NCBI GenBank assembly: GCA_904380375.1 | Contig: CAJFID010000013.1 | Location: 1-63,479 of the forward strand | DNA length: 63,479 bases | Reading direction: 5' to 3' | Origin: Avimonas intestinalis | GTDB lineage: Bacteria > Bacillota > Clostridia > Oscillospirales > Acutalibacteraceae | Part shown: in pieces, positions 50,031 to 58,137 of the stretch | Layout: every line of letters starts with the position of its first letter | Numbering within the stretch: position 1 is the stretch's first letter | Notes under the pieces: generated by a model | Told to the model about the DNA's origin: nothing | The model's input: the letters and a program-made list of their open reading frames with translations, nothing else | Databases searched by the model: none | Program-made: the position numbers and the translations under genes

Positions 50031-51602
50031 TCAGCGCGGCGCGGCGTGTCCTTCTGCCGGGCCGCCGAACGAGAGGGGGTCCCGCGGGACCAGGCCGTTT
50101 TCGGTCAGCTCATAAACGGCGGTGCAGACCTCCCGGATATATTTGCGGTCGTGGGTAACGCTCAGGATGGTGCCGCCGTAGGCGGCCAGAGCCTGGCGGA
50201 TCACCGGGTTGGACAGGGGGCTGAGGTTGCGGGTTGGCTCATCAAGCAGCAGGACGTTGCATCCGTCCAGCAGCAGGCGGAGCAGGAGCAGCTTGGCGCG
50301 CTGCCCGCCGGAAAGGGAGCCGATCGGCTGCGTCATTTCCTCGTGGGTGAATTTGAGGCTTCCCAGCCCGGTAAAGGCGCGGGTCACGTCCTCCTTGCGG
50401 CCGCTAGGGGCCAGGAAGCCGACCGGCGTGTCCCGCTCGTCCAAGGCTTCCCCGTAGTTCTGGGGCATCCAGCCGGCGCGCAGATCGGCCCGTTCCCGCA
50501 GTTCTTCCCAGAGCTGGCGCAGCAGCGTGGTCTTTCCGGCCCCGTTGCGGCCGATGAGGGCAATGTGCTCCCCGCCGCCGACGACGAGCCGGATCTCCCG
50601 GGCCAGCAGCCGCCCCCCAGCCTCCAGCCGGGGGATACAGGCGTCGACCACCCGCTTGCCGCGGGGGAGCCGGACGGATTCCGGGAAAAAGAGGGAGATG
50701 GCGTCCTCCACGTCGGGGATTTTAAGGAACTCCTCCTTCTCCCGCTCAAAGCGGCGGCCCATCGACTTGACCGCTTTCATCTTCTTTTTCAGAAGTTGCC
50801 CCACATGGTCCCTCTCCGCCTTGGATATGGTACGCTGCTCATGCTCCACCCGGTTGTAGATCTGCTGGTAGCGCTCCATCTTCCGGTCGTAGTCGGCCCG
50901 CTGCTTGCGGGCGACCTGCTCCTGCTTTTCCAGCCCGGCCAGGCGGCGGCGCACATACTCGCCGTAGCCCGAGCGCTCGACCGTGTGGCGGGGGACGGTT
51001 TTTTTCCGCACCTGCTCCAAATGGACGATGAGGTTGGCCGTCCGTTCAATCAGGGTCTCGTCGTGGGAGACGTAGAGGACGGGGACCTCCAGGGCGTTCA
51101 GGAAGGCTTCGAGCCACTCCAGCGCCTCCATGTCGAGGTCGTTGGTCGGCTCATCAAGCAGCAGCACGTCGGGCTGGGCGGCCAGCAGCCGCAGCAGGCG
51201 CAGCTTGACCTTTTCCCCGCCGGAGAGGCTGCCCATGGCCTGCCCGCTTTCAAGCAGGGCGGGGTCAAAGTCCAGCTCCCAAAGGCGGGGGGTGAGGGCC
51301 TGGTAGATGTCCGTCCCCGCGAAAAAGGAGGCGGCGCTTTGCGCATAGAGGTCCGAGGGGAGCTCCTGCTCAAGATAGCCGATCCGCAGCTCCTCCCGGC
51401 GGATGCTCCCCGTCATCTCGCAGTAGCCGTCCAGGCTTTCCGGCGCGGCGATCGCCCGCAGGAGGGTGCTTTTGCCGTTGCCCTCCTCGCCGATGATGAC
51501 CGCCCGGTCGCCCGGGAAGAGGGTGAGGGAAAAATCCTTGAGCAGCACCCGCCCCGATTCCCGCAGGGTCAGGGTGAGATGTTGAATTTCCAGGTTTGAC
51601 AT
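50031..51602 (-). CDS. ABC-F family ATPase (ribosome-protection type candidate)
   Basis: The 523-aa protein has two ABC domains with no membrane part. Domain 1 has Walker A GEEGNGKST, signature LSGGEKVKLRLL and LLLDEPTNDLD. Domain 2 has GRNGAGKTT, LSGGQRAKLLLL and LLLDEPTRNLS. Between them is a charged linker of roughly 80-100 residues that is long and basic (KKKMKAVKSMGRRFEREKE), as in Vga/Lsa-type antibiotic-resistance ABC-F proteins. The start is ATG at 51602 with GAGG upstream. A long leader with a terminator precedes it. Confidence 0.88.
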   Translation of the reverse strand: MSNLEIQHLTLTLRESGRVLLKDFSLTLFPGDRAVIIGEEGNGKSTLLRAIAAPESLDGYCEMTGSIRREELRIGYLEQELPSDLYAQSAASFFAGTDIYQALTPRLWELDFDPALLESGQAMGSLSGGEKVKLRLLRLLAAQPDVLLLDEPTNDLDMEALEWLEAFLNALEVPVLYVSHDETLIERTANLIVHLEQVRKKTVPRHTVERSGYGEYVRRRLAGLEKQEQVARKQRADYDRKMERYQQIYNRVEHEQRTISKAERDHVGQLLKKKMKAVKSMGRRFEREKEEFLKIPDVEDAISLFFPESVRLPRGKRVVDACIPRLEAGGRLLAREIRLVVGGGEHIALIGRNGAGKTTLLRQLWEELRERADLRAGWMPQNYGEALDERDTPVGFLAPSGRKEDVTRAFTGLGSLKFTHEEMTQPIGSLSGGQRAKLLLLRLLLDGCNVLLLDEPTRNLSPLSNPVIRQALAAYGGTILSVTHDRKYIREVCTAVYELTENGLVPRDPLSFGGPAEGHAAPR

Positions 51603-51736
51603 AGGGCCTCGCTTTCCCCGTCCGCGCGGCAACATGGGCACAGGGGAGAGAGGCGGCGGACGGCGGCGGGCGGCAAAGCCCGGCTCTCTCCCTCCGGGCT
51701 CCCGGGAAAAGGCGGAAGCCCGTTTGACGGCATAAC

Positions 51737-51764
51737 AAAAACGCTTCCGAGCGATCGGAAGCGT
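51737..51764 (-). terminator. Leader terminator upstream of the ABC-F gene
   Basis: On the minus strand a 9-bp stem ACGCTTCCG/CGGAAGCGT with loop ATCGCT is followed by TTTTGTT. It sits about 135 nt before the ATG, inside the leader. Confidence 0.85.
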
Positions 51765-51896
51765 CTGTTTTCCGCGGGCGAGAAGCCGGGCGCGGTGCCG
51801 GTAAGGGCAGAGCCGATCCGCAGCAGGCAAAACCTGCGGCAAGCCCTGCGCCCTCACAACGGGCTACGCAGCCGGACAAAGGCGGCGGAAAATCCA

Positions 51897-51910
51897 GCTT
51901 CCGACGATCG
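51897..51910 (-). promoter_or_regulatory. Candidate antiterminator segment of the ABC-F leader
   Basis: On the minus strand CGATCG-TC-GGAAGC is complementary, with a 2-nt bulge, to GCTTCCGATCG in the 5' arm and loop of the leader terminator (51762-51752). Pairing would prevent termination. Confidence 0.55.
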
Positions 51911-51974
51911 CCAGCGTCTGTCTCAATCCGTCCGCCCCGCTTTCTAAAGAATTTGTCCCTTTCAGAACGGGATT

Positions 51975-52003
51975 ATCCTAGCATAGTTTCCCGCCGTTGT
52001 CAA
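51975..52003 (-). promoter_or_regulatory. Promoter of the ABC-F gene
   Basis: On the minus strand TTGACA (52003-51998) and TAGGAT (51980-51975) are 17 bp apart. The leader to the ATG at 51602 would be about 365 nt. Confidence 0.8.
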
Positions 52004-52102
52004 GCGGGGCGGCGCCCTTTTGCCGCGGGAGCTCCCCCCCGTGTCCGGATGCAGCCGGTACGACAGGAAGGCCGGCGGGGAAGGGCGGGTTTTTGTTTGA
52101 AT

Positions 52103-52163
52103 TATACCAATTTAGTATATTATGCTGTTTCCCCTGTTTTTTTTGAATCCGCTGTGATATAAT
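52103..52163 (+). promoter_or_regulatory. Promoter and upstream palindrome of fprA
   Basis: An extended -10 box TGATATAAT (TATAAT at 52158-52163) lies 138 bp before the ATG. TATAC-caattta-GTATA (52103-52119) lies 40 bp upstream of it and resembles the inverted pair in the nifS promoter. Confidence 0.55.
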
Positions 52164-52300
52164 AAGGATGCCTTATAGGCCGTGCCGCGCGGGGTCTCCT
52201 TGATCACAACGGTCGGAAGCCGTGCGGGCCGGCGCAGGCAACCGCAGACAGGAAAAGCCGGGCGTGCCCGCGGATAACGATAAGGAAAGAGGTTGATCGT

Positions 52301-53488
52301 ATGGCAAAGCGTATTACCGATAAAGTAACCTGGGTCGGCAAGGTCGACTGGGAGCTGCGGAAGTTCCACGGGGATGAATTTTCCACCCACCGCGGTTCGT
52401 CCTACAATTCCTACCTGATCCGGGACAAAAAGACGGTGTTGATTGATACGGTCTGGCTGCCGTATGACAAGGAATTTGTCAATCATCTCAAGAAGGAAAT
52501 CGACCTGCACGAGATTGATTATATCATCGCCAACCACGGCGAGGTGGACCACAGCGGCGCCCTTTCCGCCTTGATGCGGGAGATCCCGGGCACCCCGATC
52601 TACTGCACGGCCAACGCCGTCAAGTCGATCAAGGGCCAGTATCACGAGGATTGGAATTTCGTCACGGTCAAGACCGGGGATACCCTGGACATCGGGGACA
52701 GCACCCTGACCTTTATCGAGGCCCCGATGCTGCACTGGCCGGACACCATGTTCACCTATATGAGCGGGGAGAACATCCTGTTCAGCAACGACGGCTTCGG
52801 CCAGCATTACGCGTCGGAAACCCTGTACAACGACGAGGTCGACCACGGCGAGCTGATGGCGGAAGCGGTCAAATACTACGCCAACATCCTTTCCCCGTTC
52901 AGCCCGATGGTGACCCGCAAGATCAAGGAAATCCTCGGCATGAACCTGCCGATTTCCATGATCTGCCCCTCCCACGGGGTGATCTGGAAGGAAAACCCCA
53001 CCCAGATCGTGGAGAAGTATCTCGCCTGGGCGGCGGACTACCAGGAGAACCAGATCACGATCGTCTATGATACGATGTGGAACGCGACCCGCAGGATGGC
53101 GGAGGCGATTGCCGAAGGCATCCGCCAGGCGGATCCGGCCGTCACGGTCAAGCTGTTCAGCGCGTCGAAAACGGACAAGACCGACATCGTTACCGAGGTA
53201 TTCCGTTCCCGTGCCATCCTGATGGGTTCCCCGACGGTCAACAACGGTTACCTGTATGCGATCGCCGGCATCCTAGAGCTGATCCGCGGCGCCAAGCTCA
53301 AAAAGAAGAAGGCGGCCGCCTTCGGCAGCTACGGCTGGAGCGGCGAGGCGGTCAAGCTGATGAACGAGGAATTGACCAAAGCCGGCTTCACAGTGGTGGA
53401 CGACGGCTTCCGCACTACCTGGGCACCGGACAACGACGTGCTGGCCCAGCTGCGCGAATACGGCGCCGCCTTCGTCGGCAAGCTGTGA
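52301..53488 (+). CDS. fprA: Flavodiiron protein (oxygen/NO reductase)
   Basis: The 395-aa protein has an N-terminal metallo-beta-lactamase-like diiron domain (NHGEVDHSGAL with H-x-E-x-D-H ligands, LHWPDTM, SNDGFGQHY, CPSHGVIW) and a C-terminal flavodoxin domain (YDTMWNATRRMAEAI; SPTVNNGYL). It reduces O2 to water and/or NO to N2O and protects anaerobes. No rubredoxin domain is fused. It is monocistronic between a clear promoter and a terminator. Confidence 0.95.
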   Translation: MAKRITDKVTWVGKVDWELRKFHGDEFSTHRGSSYNSYLIRDKKTVLIDTVWLPYDKEFVNHLKKEIDLHEIDYIIANHGEVDHSGALSALMREIPGTPIYCTANAVKSIKGQYHEDWNFVTVKTGDTLDIGDSTLTFIEAPMLHWPDTMFTYMSGENILFSNDGFGQHYASETLYNDEVDHGELMAEAVKYYANILSPFSPMVTRKIKEILGMNLPISMICPSHGVIWKENPTQIVEKYLAWAADYQENQITIVYDTMWNATRRMAEAIAEGIRQADPAVTVKLFSASKTDKTDIVTEVFRSRAILMGSPTVNNGYLYAIAGILELIRGAKLKKKKAAAFGSYGWSGEAVKLMNEELTKAGFTVVDDGFRTTWAPDNDVLAQLREYGAAFVGKL

Positions 53489-53548
53489 GCCACCCGGCCG
53501 CGGGAATACCGCCAGCAAACGGAAGAGGGCAGCTGCCATATAGGGCAC

Positions 53549-53594
53549 AAAAAAAGGCGGACGAGAAGCGATGGCTTCTCGTCCGCCTTTTTTT
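53549..53594. terminator. Bidirectional terminator
   Basis: A 21-bp perfect stem (53549-53569 with 53574-53594) starts with seven A and ends with seven T. It separates fprA from the convergent GNAT gene. Confidence 0.95.
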
Positions 53595-53656
53595 GTTGCT
53601 GTTGGCTGGATCCAATGGAAGGTTATCCCAGTCTTTAATTGAGAAAGACAATGGAT

Positions 53657-54571
53657 TTATTCTCTTTTCCAACAATACCAATGAATTCCTTGCCCATATC
53701 CAATTTTTTCATAGAACGGATCGCTGCCCCCTGTCATGTGGGTAGCCCCCAGCGGTTTCAAGGTGTGGTAATGCTTGGAAAGGGCGGCTGAAGCCAGCCC
53801 TTTCCGGCGGTATTTTGGGATCGTACAAAGAGGTTCCATATACGCCAGCTTGTTTTTCGGCACCCACCACATTCCGGAATAACAGGCGTATTCCCCCTCT
53901 TCATCCGCAATGATAACGTCGTATTGGTTTGTGGAATGGGGAGACGGAGCTAGGAAAGCACCCAAAACGCCCTTGTACGCTTTTTGAGGCGTCCAATCCA
54001 AAGAGCCATCCTTGGAATCCCAGTTTTCAAACGGTCCCTCGTCTCCGTGGTCAAATCCATACCAGCAGCACCTGGCAAGCTTTACTGGATCCGCATCGGA
54101 AGGATTGACAAAATGAAAGCCGTCCGGAAGGGGGAAGTCCAGCTCCTCTTCAAAATCGAATTGCCTTTCTTCATAATCGTATAGCTGCCGGAAGCCCCTC
54201 TTTTGCGCCTCCTTCATCAGAAATTCCTGCCCGTTGAATAACATAAACTGCTGCTTATGATCAAAGTTTGGCATATGGTCTATCGCATACGCGACCATTT
54301 CTTCCGCAAGGCATTCATATCCGGGACGGACCTTAAAGTAAACATCCGTCACAGGGGATTCATGAAATACAAAGCCCACAACCTTATCGCCGTCCAACCA
54401 TAAACGGTCCAAAAACTGATATGTCGTATCCATCCACGAGGACTGAATGGCATATTCAAAGGACGGGGCCGCCACACCGCCTCCCCTCTCCCTGTCGTAT
54501 ACATCCACAAAAAAATCCCATACCAAATCGATATCCGTTAGTATTTGAAACTGCTTTGTCGTGATATCCAT
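53657..54571 (-). CDS. GNAT family acetyltransferase (long form)
   Basis: The 304-aa protein has a C-terminal GNAT motif A, CTIPKYRRKGLASAALSKHY (20 residues), followed by THMTGGSDPFYEKIGY as motif B. The N-terminal half has a second, eroded GNAT-like fold (VYFKVRPGYECLAEEMV). GC content is lower than in the core genes around it, as in the following accessory genes. Acceptor unknown. Confidence 0.82.
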   Translation of the reverse strand: MDITTKQFQILTDIDLVWDFFVDVYDRERGGGVAAPSFEYAIQSSWMDTTYQFLDRLWLDGDKVVGFVFHESPVTDVYFKVRPGYECLAEEMVAYAIDHMPNFDHKQQFMLFNGQEFLMKEAQKRGFRQLYDYEERQFDFEEELDFPLPDGFHFVNPSDADPVKLARCCWYGFDHGDEGPFENWDSKDGSLDWTPQKAYKGVLGAFLAPSPHSTNQYDVIIADEEGEYACYSGMWWVPKNKLAYMEPLCTIPKYRRKGLASAALSKHYHTLKPLGATHMTGGSDPFYEKIGYGQGIHWYCWKRE

Positions 54572-54680
54572 GCCGGACTCTCCTCCCGCGCGATTACTCT
54601 TTGTCTTCGCAATCCTCTATAGGCGCTGTTTTTTTATCCATCTTTACTTTGCATAGGAATGCGAATGTTCATCGGATGAT

Positions 54681-55766
54681 TCAAACATTGATCACATGAT
54701 TATCCATTCCTTTTCGAATGGCAGCCGCTACGATTTTGTCGTTTTCAAATACGATGCGATATAGCCGTGCCAATTCTGCTTGAACCTCCGGTTCCCTTAT
54801 CAACGCAAAGGATTGTTCGGTCGGCATGTACCCAGTCTCGGGGCCTACACCAAGACAACCCCATATCCTCCATCCGATACCATGCGATTCGTTGTTGTTG
54901 TCGGCGATATAACGGCTGAAAGCTATGTCACCCAGCGCTTTTTTTACATCTGCATTTCCCGCAAGACGGCCTACCAGATTCTCTGGATTTGTCATACCTT
55001 CTGCTGCATGCCACCGTGTTTCAGTGAAAACACCGCAGATTCCCATAAGCTTATAGGCCATTCCTGCGGCATTTTCCTCTGTAACATGCTTTAGCTCGTC
55101 TATCAGCTCCGCTTCCAGCTTCTCGTGAGACGGGTCGGTGAGAACAGCGTAAATGCGTTCCAATACATCACGATAGGTTTGTTTTGCCGTACACCGTCCC
55201 TCAATAACGAGCCAATCATCAAAAACGCCCTCCGCATTGACAACATTACCGCCATGCTTCATGATGCGGATACCATTGTCTGTCACTGCATTGACAACAG
55301 ACCAACAGGTAAACACACCGTCACTGTAGTTCGCACAAAGTGCTGTATAGCCATCCTCGACAGATTTGTGAACAATATCGTACATTTCTACCGCAGATTT
55401 GCCGTTGTACCGGTGGTATGTAAGACCGCATATATCCATGATCGAATCCACAAAGCCGTTATCCCAACGCCACCCGATGGGAGTATCGGGCATGGTGTGA
55501 TACTCTACATCGTCGTCCTCTGGGTAATCAAAGGTAAAGGCTGCGGCGGATGCGGTTAATAAGGCATGGTACAGTTCGATATGATGCTTTTGCAGACGAT
55601 TTTGGATGCCGCACCCGTGGCAGAGGTTACAATGTTTGCCCTTCGGAGCGCAATATACCGGCGTGTCCTCGGTGATGTGGTGACAGTGCATGACGGCGCT
55701 GGTAAGTGCGGCAAAGAAACCATTGGACTCCGCGTCGTAAGGAAAAGGGTGGATTTGGATGGTCAA
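54681..55766 (-). CDS. Hypothetical protein, possible papain-like/BtrH-type fold
   Basis: The 361-aa protein is not firmly assigned. The N-terminus NGFFAALTSAVMH, then a Cys/His-rich stretch (VYCAPKGKHCNLCHGCG), and a middle segment EDGYTALCAN ... WLVIEGRC recall the C39/BtrH-like peptidase-fold proteins. A zinc site is possible. The TTG at 55766 has GGAGG 8 nt upstream, and the open frame further upstream lacks signals. Low GC and proximity to a decayed gene with a similar N-terminal motif (56436-56960) suggest acquired accessory DNA. Confidence 0.6.
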   Translation of the reverse strand: MTIQIHPFPYDAESNGFFAALTSAVMHCHHITEDTPVYCAPKGKHCNLCHGCGIQNRLQKHHIELYHALLTASAAAFTFDYPEDDDVEYHTMPDTPIGWRWDNGFVDSIMDICGLTYHRYNGKSAVEMYDIVHKSVEDGYTALCANYSDGVFTCWSVVNAVTDNGIRIMKHGGNVVNAEGVFDDWLVIEGRCTAKQTYRDVLERIYAVLTDPSHEKLEAELIDELKHVTEENAAGMAYKLMGICGVFTETRWHAAEGMTNPENLVGRLAGNADVKKALGDIAFSRYIADNNNESHGIGWRIWGCLGVGPETGYMPTEQSFALIREPEVQAELARLYRIVFENDKIVAAAIRKGMDNHVINV

Positions 55767-55957
55767 TCTAATTTCCTCCTTCAAAAGTAATAAAACCGAT
55801 GATGCGACATATACAATTGCTTCCTCATTGAAATATTTGGCGCACCAATAGGTTTGAAGCCTGCTTTCCGCATCGAGTAGGTGAAACAATTCGAATAAAA
55901 AATGTTTCCATTAAATCGCTCTCATATATCCTATTTATCGTCCCTTTTCATGCGGTT

Positions 55958-56374
55958 TTATATTTCGAAGTCCTCCGACCGGAAATTGCTGTAATACCGG
56001 CCTTTTACTGCCGTAAATTTGAGGACGCAATAATCGGGGTCGGTAACCCCCTCTTTATAATACCGTTCGTCTCCTTCCTGCCAAAGCCTTTCTTTCGCTT
56101 CCGGGGTTTCGAATACTTCTACCTTCCCCATTAAGCTGACCCCTCTAAAAAACCGTTTATCAACAAAATATAGGCTTGCCATGCCATTCCTTTTCAAGCA
56201 CCGGACCTTGTTTGACGATGTATTGGTGGAAAGCCATATCTCCTGAATACCATTCCTTTCTCTAGGCTTTAACATGGCTTTTGTAACCGGATAGCCGCAA
56301 TCGTCTATATAACTGATAAATATTGTTCCCGCTTTATCGATCATTCTCCCAATGGTTTCTTCTGGGTTTCTCAT
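55958..56374 (-). CDS. Pyridoxamine 5'-phosphate oxidase-like flavoprotein
   Basis: The 138-aa split-barrel protein starts with the ETIGRMIDKAGTIFISYID strand and contains IWLSTNTSSNKVRCLKRNGMASLYF (in part), typical of the FMN-binding general stress/PNPOx-like family. It is probably a dimer with FMN or another cofactor at the interface. Substrate unknown. It follows the decayed gene at 56436-56960 in the same direction. Confidence 0.83.
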   Translation of the reverse strand: MRNPEETIGRMIDKAGTIFISYIDDCGYPVTKAMLKPRERNGIQEIWLSTNTSSNKVRCLKRNGMASLYFVDKRFFRGVSLMGKVEVFETPEAKERLWQEGDERYYKEGVTDPDYCVLKFTAVKGRYYSNFRSEDFEI

Positions 56375-56435
56375 CCGTTTTATCCTCCCTCAATTGGAAT
56401 GGGACGTTTGTTTGCCTGCAACGCGGAAGGGCCGC

Positions 56436-56960
56436 CTATTCGCTTAGGATTATTACGATTACCACTTCCGCTTCTTCTTCCAAGCGCTTGCATGGGGTGT
56501 ATATATCAAGCAGTTTCCGGATGCCCTCCTCGTTGTATGCGGCGGCGGAATCATAAAAAGCGCCTCGGCCTTCCTGGTAGGGGTTGTATGACTGCAGGCA
56601 GTCAAATAGTTCGCGATACAGGCCGGTCGAGCGTTGCTTGCCGCCAGAGACAGGATGGGTTCAAAGCCAAAGGCATTCTGCGCCATTGGCAGGCTTGGAT
56701 CACGGTTTTCATGCATTGTCAGCCGGAAGCACATCCCCGATTTGCCCATAACCTCTTCATAGGTGACCTTTTTCCCGGCGGCCCTCAGGGCTTGCGCTAC
56801 ACAGGCGCCATAAGGACAGTCTGCCCAATGTCCTCATTTCAGCATAGGAATACCGGCTATAACATTGCTCGTATTCTTCAATGGGAATTCCTCCGCAATC
56901 TCTTTTCCTTAAACCCTCCAAAATATCCGGAGCCGTTTTCACAGTAACATATTTTATCAA
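56436..56960 (-). pseudogene. Decayed gene with at least two frameshifts
   Basis: Three reading frames each hold a protein-like piece. The first is MIKYVTVKTAPDILEGL... (56960 to about 56820). The second is DCPYGACVAQALRAAGKKVTYEEVMG... (about 56810 to 56650), and the third is STGLYRELFDCLQSYNPYQE... (about 56640 to the stop at 56436). The second piece resembles the N-terminus of C39/BtrH-like proteins (Cys followed by AL..AG..VTYEEVMG.SG). The gene is broken by small indels and perhaps a deletion. Confidence 0.6.
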
Positions 56961-57063
56961 TTAAATCAATATAAAATCATCTATATTATTCATTAAATTG
57001 GTGAAACAATCGGATATTCCCCGTGTGGATGCATTGTATACCCGCCAATTTTTCCGCCAGGTC

Positions 57064-57092
57064 TTGCCATCGGGCGGAAGCGGTGCTATAAT
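57064..57092 (+). promoter_or_regulatory. Promoter of the RNHCP leader transcript
   Basis: TTGCCA (57064-57069) and a perfect TATAAT (57087-57092) are 17 bp apart. It lies 520 bp before the RNHCP start. Confidence 0.78.
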
Positions 57093-57148
57093 AGGACAAA
57101 CCTCTGCTTTGCAGAAACCGCCGGCAGAGGGAAAAAGGAGGGAAGTGC

Positions 57149-57181
57149 ATGGCCGCGTTCAGCCAGGCAATCGGCTTGTAA
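57149..57181 (+). CDS. Candidate leader peptide 1 (10 aa)
   Basis: ATG at 57149 has AAAGGAGG 7 nt upstream and encodes MAAFSQAIGL before a TAA. It begins about 50 nt after the predicted RNA start and ends 17 nt before a strong terminator, the usual position for an attenuation peptide. Confidence 0.45.
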   Translation: MAAFSQAIGL

Positions 57182-57198
57182 AACAGAATAGGGGTATG

Positions 57199-57240
57199 AC
57201 GATACCGGGGCGGAAGCCTCTTTTCGCTGTATCGTTTTTT
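57199..57240 (+). terminator. First leader terminator of the RNHCP transcript
   Basis: ACGATAC (57199-57205) pairs with GTATCGT (57229-57235), supported by an inner GCGGAAG/CTTTTCGC helix, then TTTTT. Confidence 0.8.
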
Positions 57241-57276
57241 AGGAACCTTTCGTGAATACAATACCTTTCGGTTGTA

Positions 57277-57302
57277 AACACACTCAAGGGTGTGTTCTTT
57301 TT
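57277..57302 (+). terminator. Second leader terminator
   Basis: AACACAC/GTGTGTT (7 bp), loop TCAAGG, then CTTTTT. Confidence 0.65.
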
Positions 57303-57313
57303 ATGCCCTGTCA

Positions 57314-57359
57314 GCCGCAGAAGGTACCCGCGAACGAGGGGATCTTCTGCGGCCTTTTT
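57314..57359 (+). terminator. Third leader terminator
   Basis: GCCGCAGAAG (57314-57323) pairs with CTTCTGCGGC (57344-57353), followed by CTTTTT. The 20-nt loop is long, but the stem is perfect. Confidence 0.75.
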
Positions 57360-57497
57360 GCGCCTGTTTCCAGGCGCCGCCTTTTGCAGTGCGCAGCGCA
57401 AAGGGAAAAAGGGCGGCGGGAAAACGGGAAGTGGGGAAGCCCCGTTCCGGGAAAACAGCGCCTCTATCAAAAAATCGTAAAAAAGGAGACCGTTTGT

Positions 57498-57533
57498 ATG
57501 AAGACTTGTCTATCGCGGGCGATTGTGCGCTGA
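57498..57533 (+). CDS. Leader peptide 2 of the RNHCP gene (11 aa)
   Basis: ATG at 57498 with AAAAAAGGAGA upstream encodes MKTCLSRAIVR and stops at 57531-57533. Codons 8-10 (GCG ATT GTG) form the first arm of the attenuator described at 57519-57604. It is a candidate stalling peptide. Confidence 0.65.
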   Translation: MKTCLSRAIVR

Positions 57534-57604
57534 CCGGGAGGTTTGCGGAAAACACAATCGCTGCCAAGCCTCCCAAAAGTGAACGATCAAACGACTTTTG
57601 GAGG
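57519..57604 (+). promoter_or_regulatory. Four-segment translational attenuator of the RNHCP gene
   Basis: Segment 1 GCGATTGTG (57519-57527, inside the leader ORF) pairs perfectly with segment 3 CACAATCGC (57553-57561). Segment 2 GGGAGGTTTG (57536-57545) pairs with segment 4 CAAGCCTCCC (57565-57574) with one mismatch. Segment 4 extended, CCTCCCAAAAGT (57569-57580), pairs with ACTTTTGGAGG (57594-57604), which contains the RNHCP ribosome binding site. Pairings 1:3 and 2:4 cross, so they exclude each other, and 2:4 releases the binding site. Confidence 0.7.
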
Positions 57605-57611
57605 AATTTTC

Positions 57612-58055
57612 GTGAATCGAGAAAACAAACGCAGACAATATGAAAAAGGGTATTACAAAACGCACGCCTGCAGCGACAGCTTTACCTGCAAGGTATGCGG
57701 CAGGCTGGTCGTGTCGGCGGGTGCCGGAAGCGACCATCGCAACCATTGCCCGAACTGCCTGAGCAGCCTGCATGTAGACATTACGCCGGGGGACCGCGAA
57801 GCCGGCTGCGGCGGCATCATGGACCCCATCGCGGTATGGGTGCGGAAAAACGGCGAGTGGGCGGTGATCCACCGCTGCCGCCGGTGCGGGGCGCTTTCTT
57901 CCAACCGGATAGCGGCGGACGACAACCCCATGAAGCTGATGTCGCTGGCCATGAAGCCCATGGCGCTCCCGCCTTTCCCCCTGGAAAGGATGCAGGAAAT
58001 GACCGAGCAGATGGGCGGCGACGGCGGCTGGAGCCGCGGAACCGGCAACGCATAA
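57612..58055 (+). CDS. RNHCP domain zinc-ribbon protein
   Basis: The 147-aa protein carries the family-naming motif in DHRNHCPNCLSS and two Cys pairs around it: CSDSFTCKVCG, then HCPNC, then CGGIMDP and HRCRRCGALSSNRI. It is probably a zinc protein that acts near the ribosome or RNA, but no function is established. The start GTG at 57612 has GGAGG 7 nt upstream; that site is buried in a stem unless the leader refolds. A long leader with three terminators precedes it. The C-terminal Met/Pro-rich tail (about 115-147) looks disordered. Confidence 0.82.
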   Translation: MNRENKRRQYEKGYYKTHACSDSFTCKVCGRLVVSAGAGSDHRNHCPNCLSSLHVDITPGDREAGCGGIMDPIAVWVRKNGEWAVIHRCRRCGALSSNRIAADDNPMKLMSLAMKPMALPPFPLERMQEMTEQMGGDGGWSRGTGNA

Positions 58056-58086
58056 AAAAGCGGCGGGGAGTCTCCCCGCCGCTTTT
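58056..58086. terminator. Bidirectional terminator between RNHCP and sigma genes
   Basis: AAAAGCGGCGGGGA and its complement (58056-58069, 58073-58086) surround a 3-nt loop and end with TTTT. Confidence 0.92.
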
Positions 58087-58137
58087 CCTGTTGCTATGCT
58101 TTTGAGAAGCCGCCGCCCTTCCCCTGCTCTGTCCCGT

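Noticed and set aside
51737..51970. T-box riboswitch before the ABC-F gene
   Set aside because: CGGCACCGCG resembles the T-box core, but the UGGN element and stem I features are missing, and ABC-F genes are not T-box targets.
56986..57261. 91-codon minus-strand frame opposite the RNHCP promoter
   Set aside because: No ribosome binding site and no family motif.
57252..57533. 93-codon frame in the RNHCP leader
   Set aside because: It runs through two terminators, has no protein-like composition, and shares its end with the better supported 11-codon leader ORF. It has a fair ribosome binding site, so it is not fully excluded.
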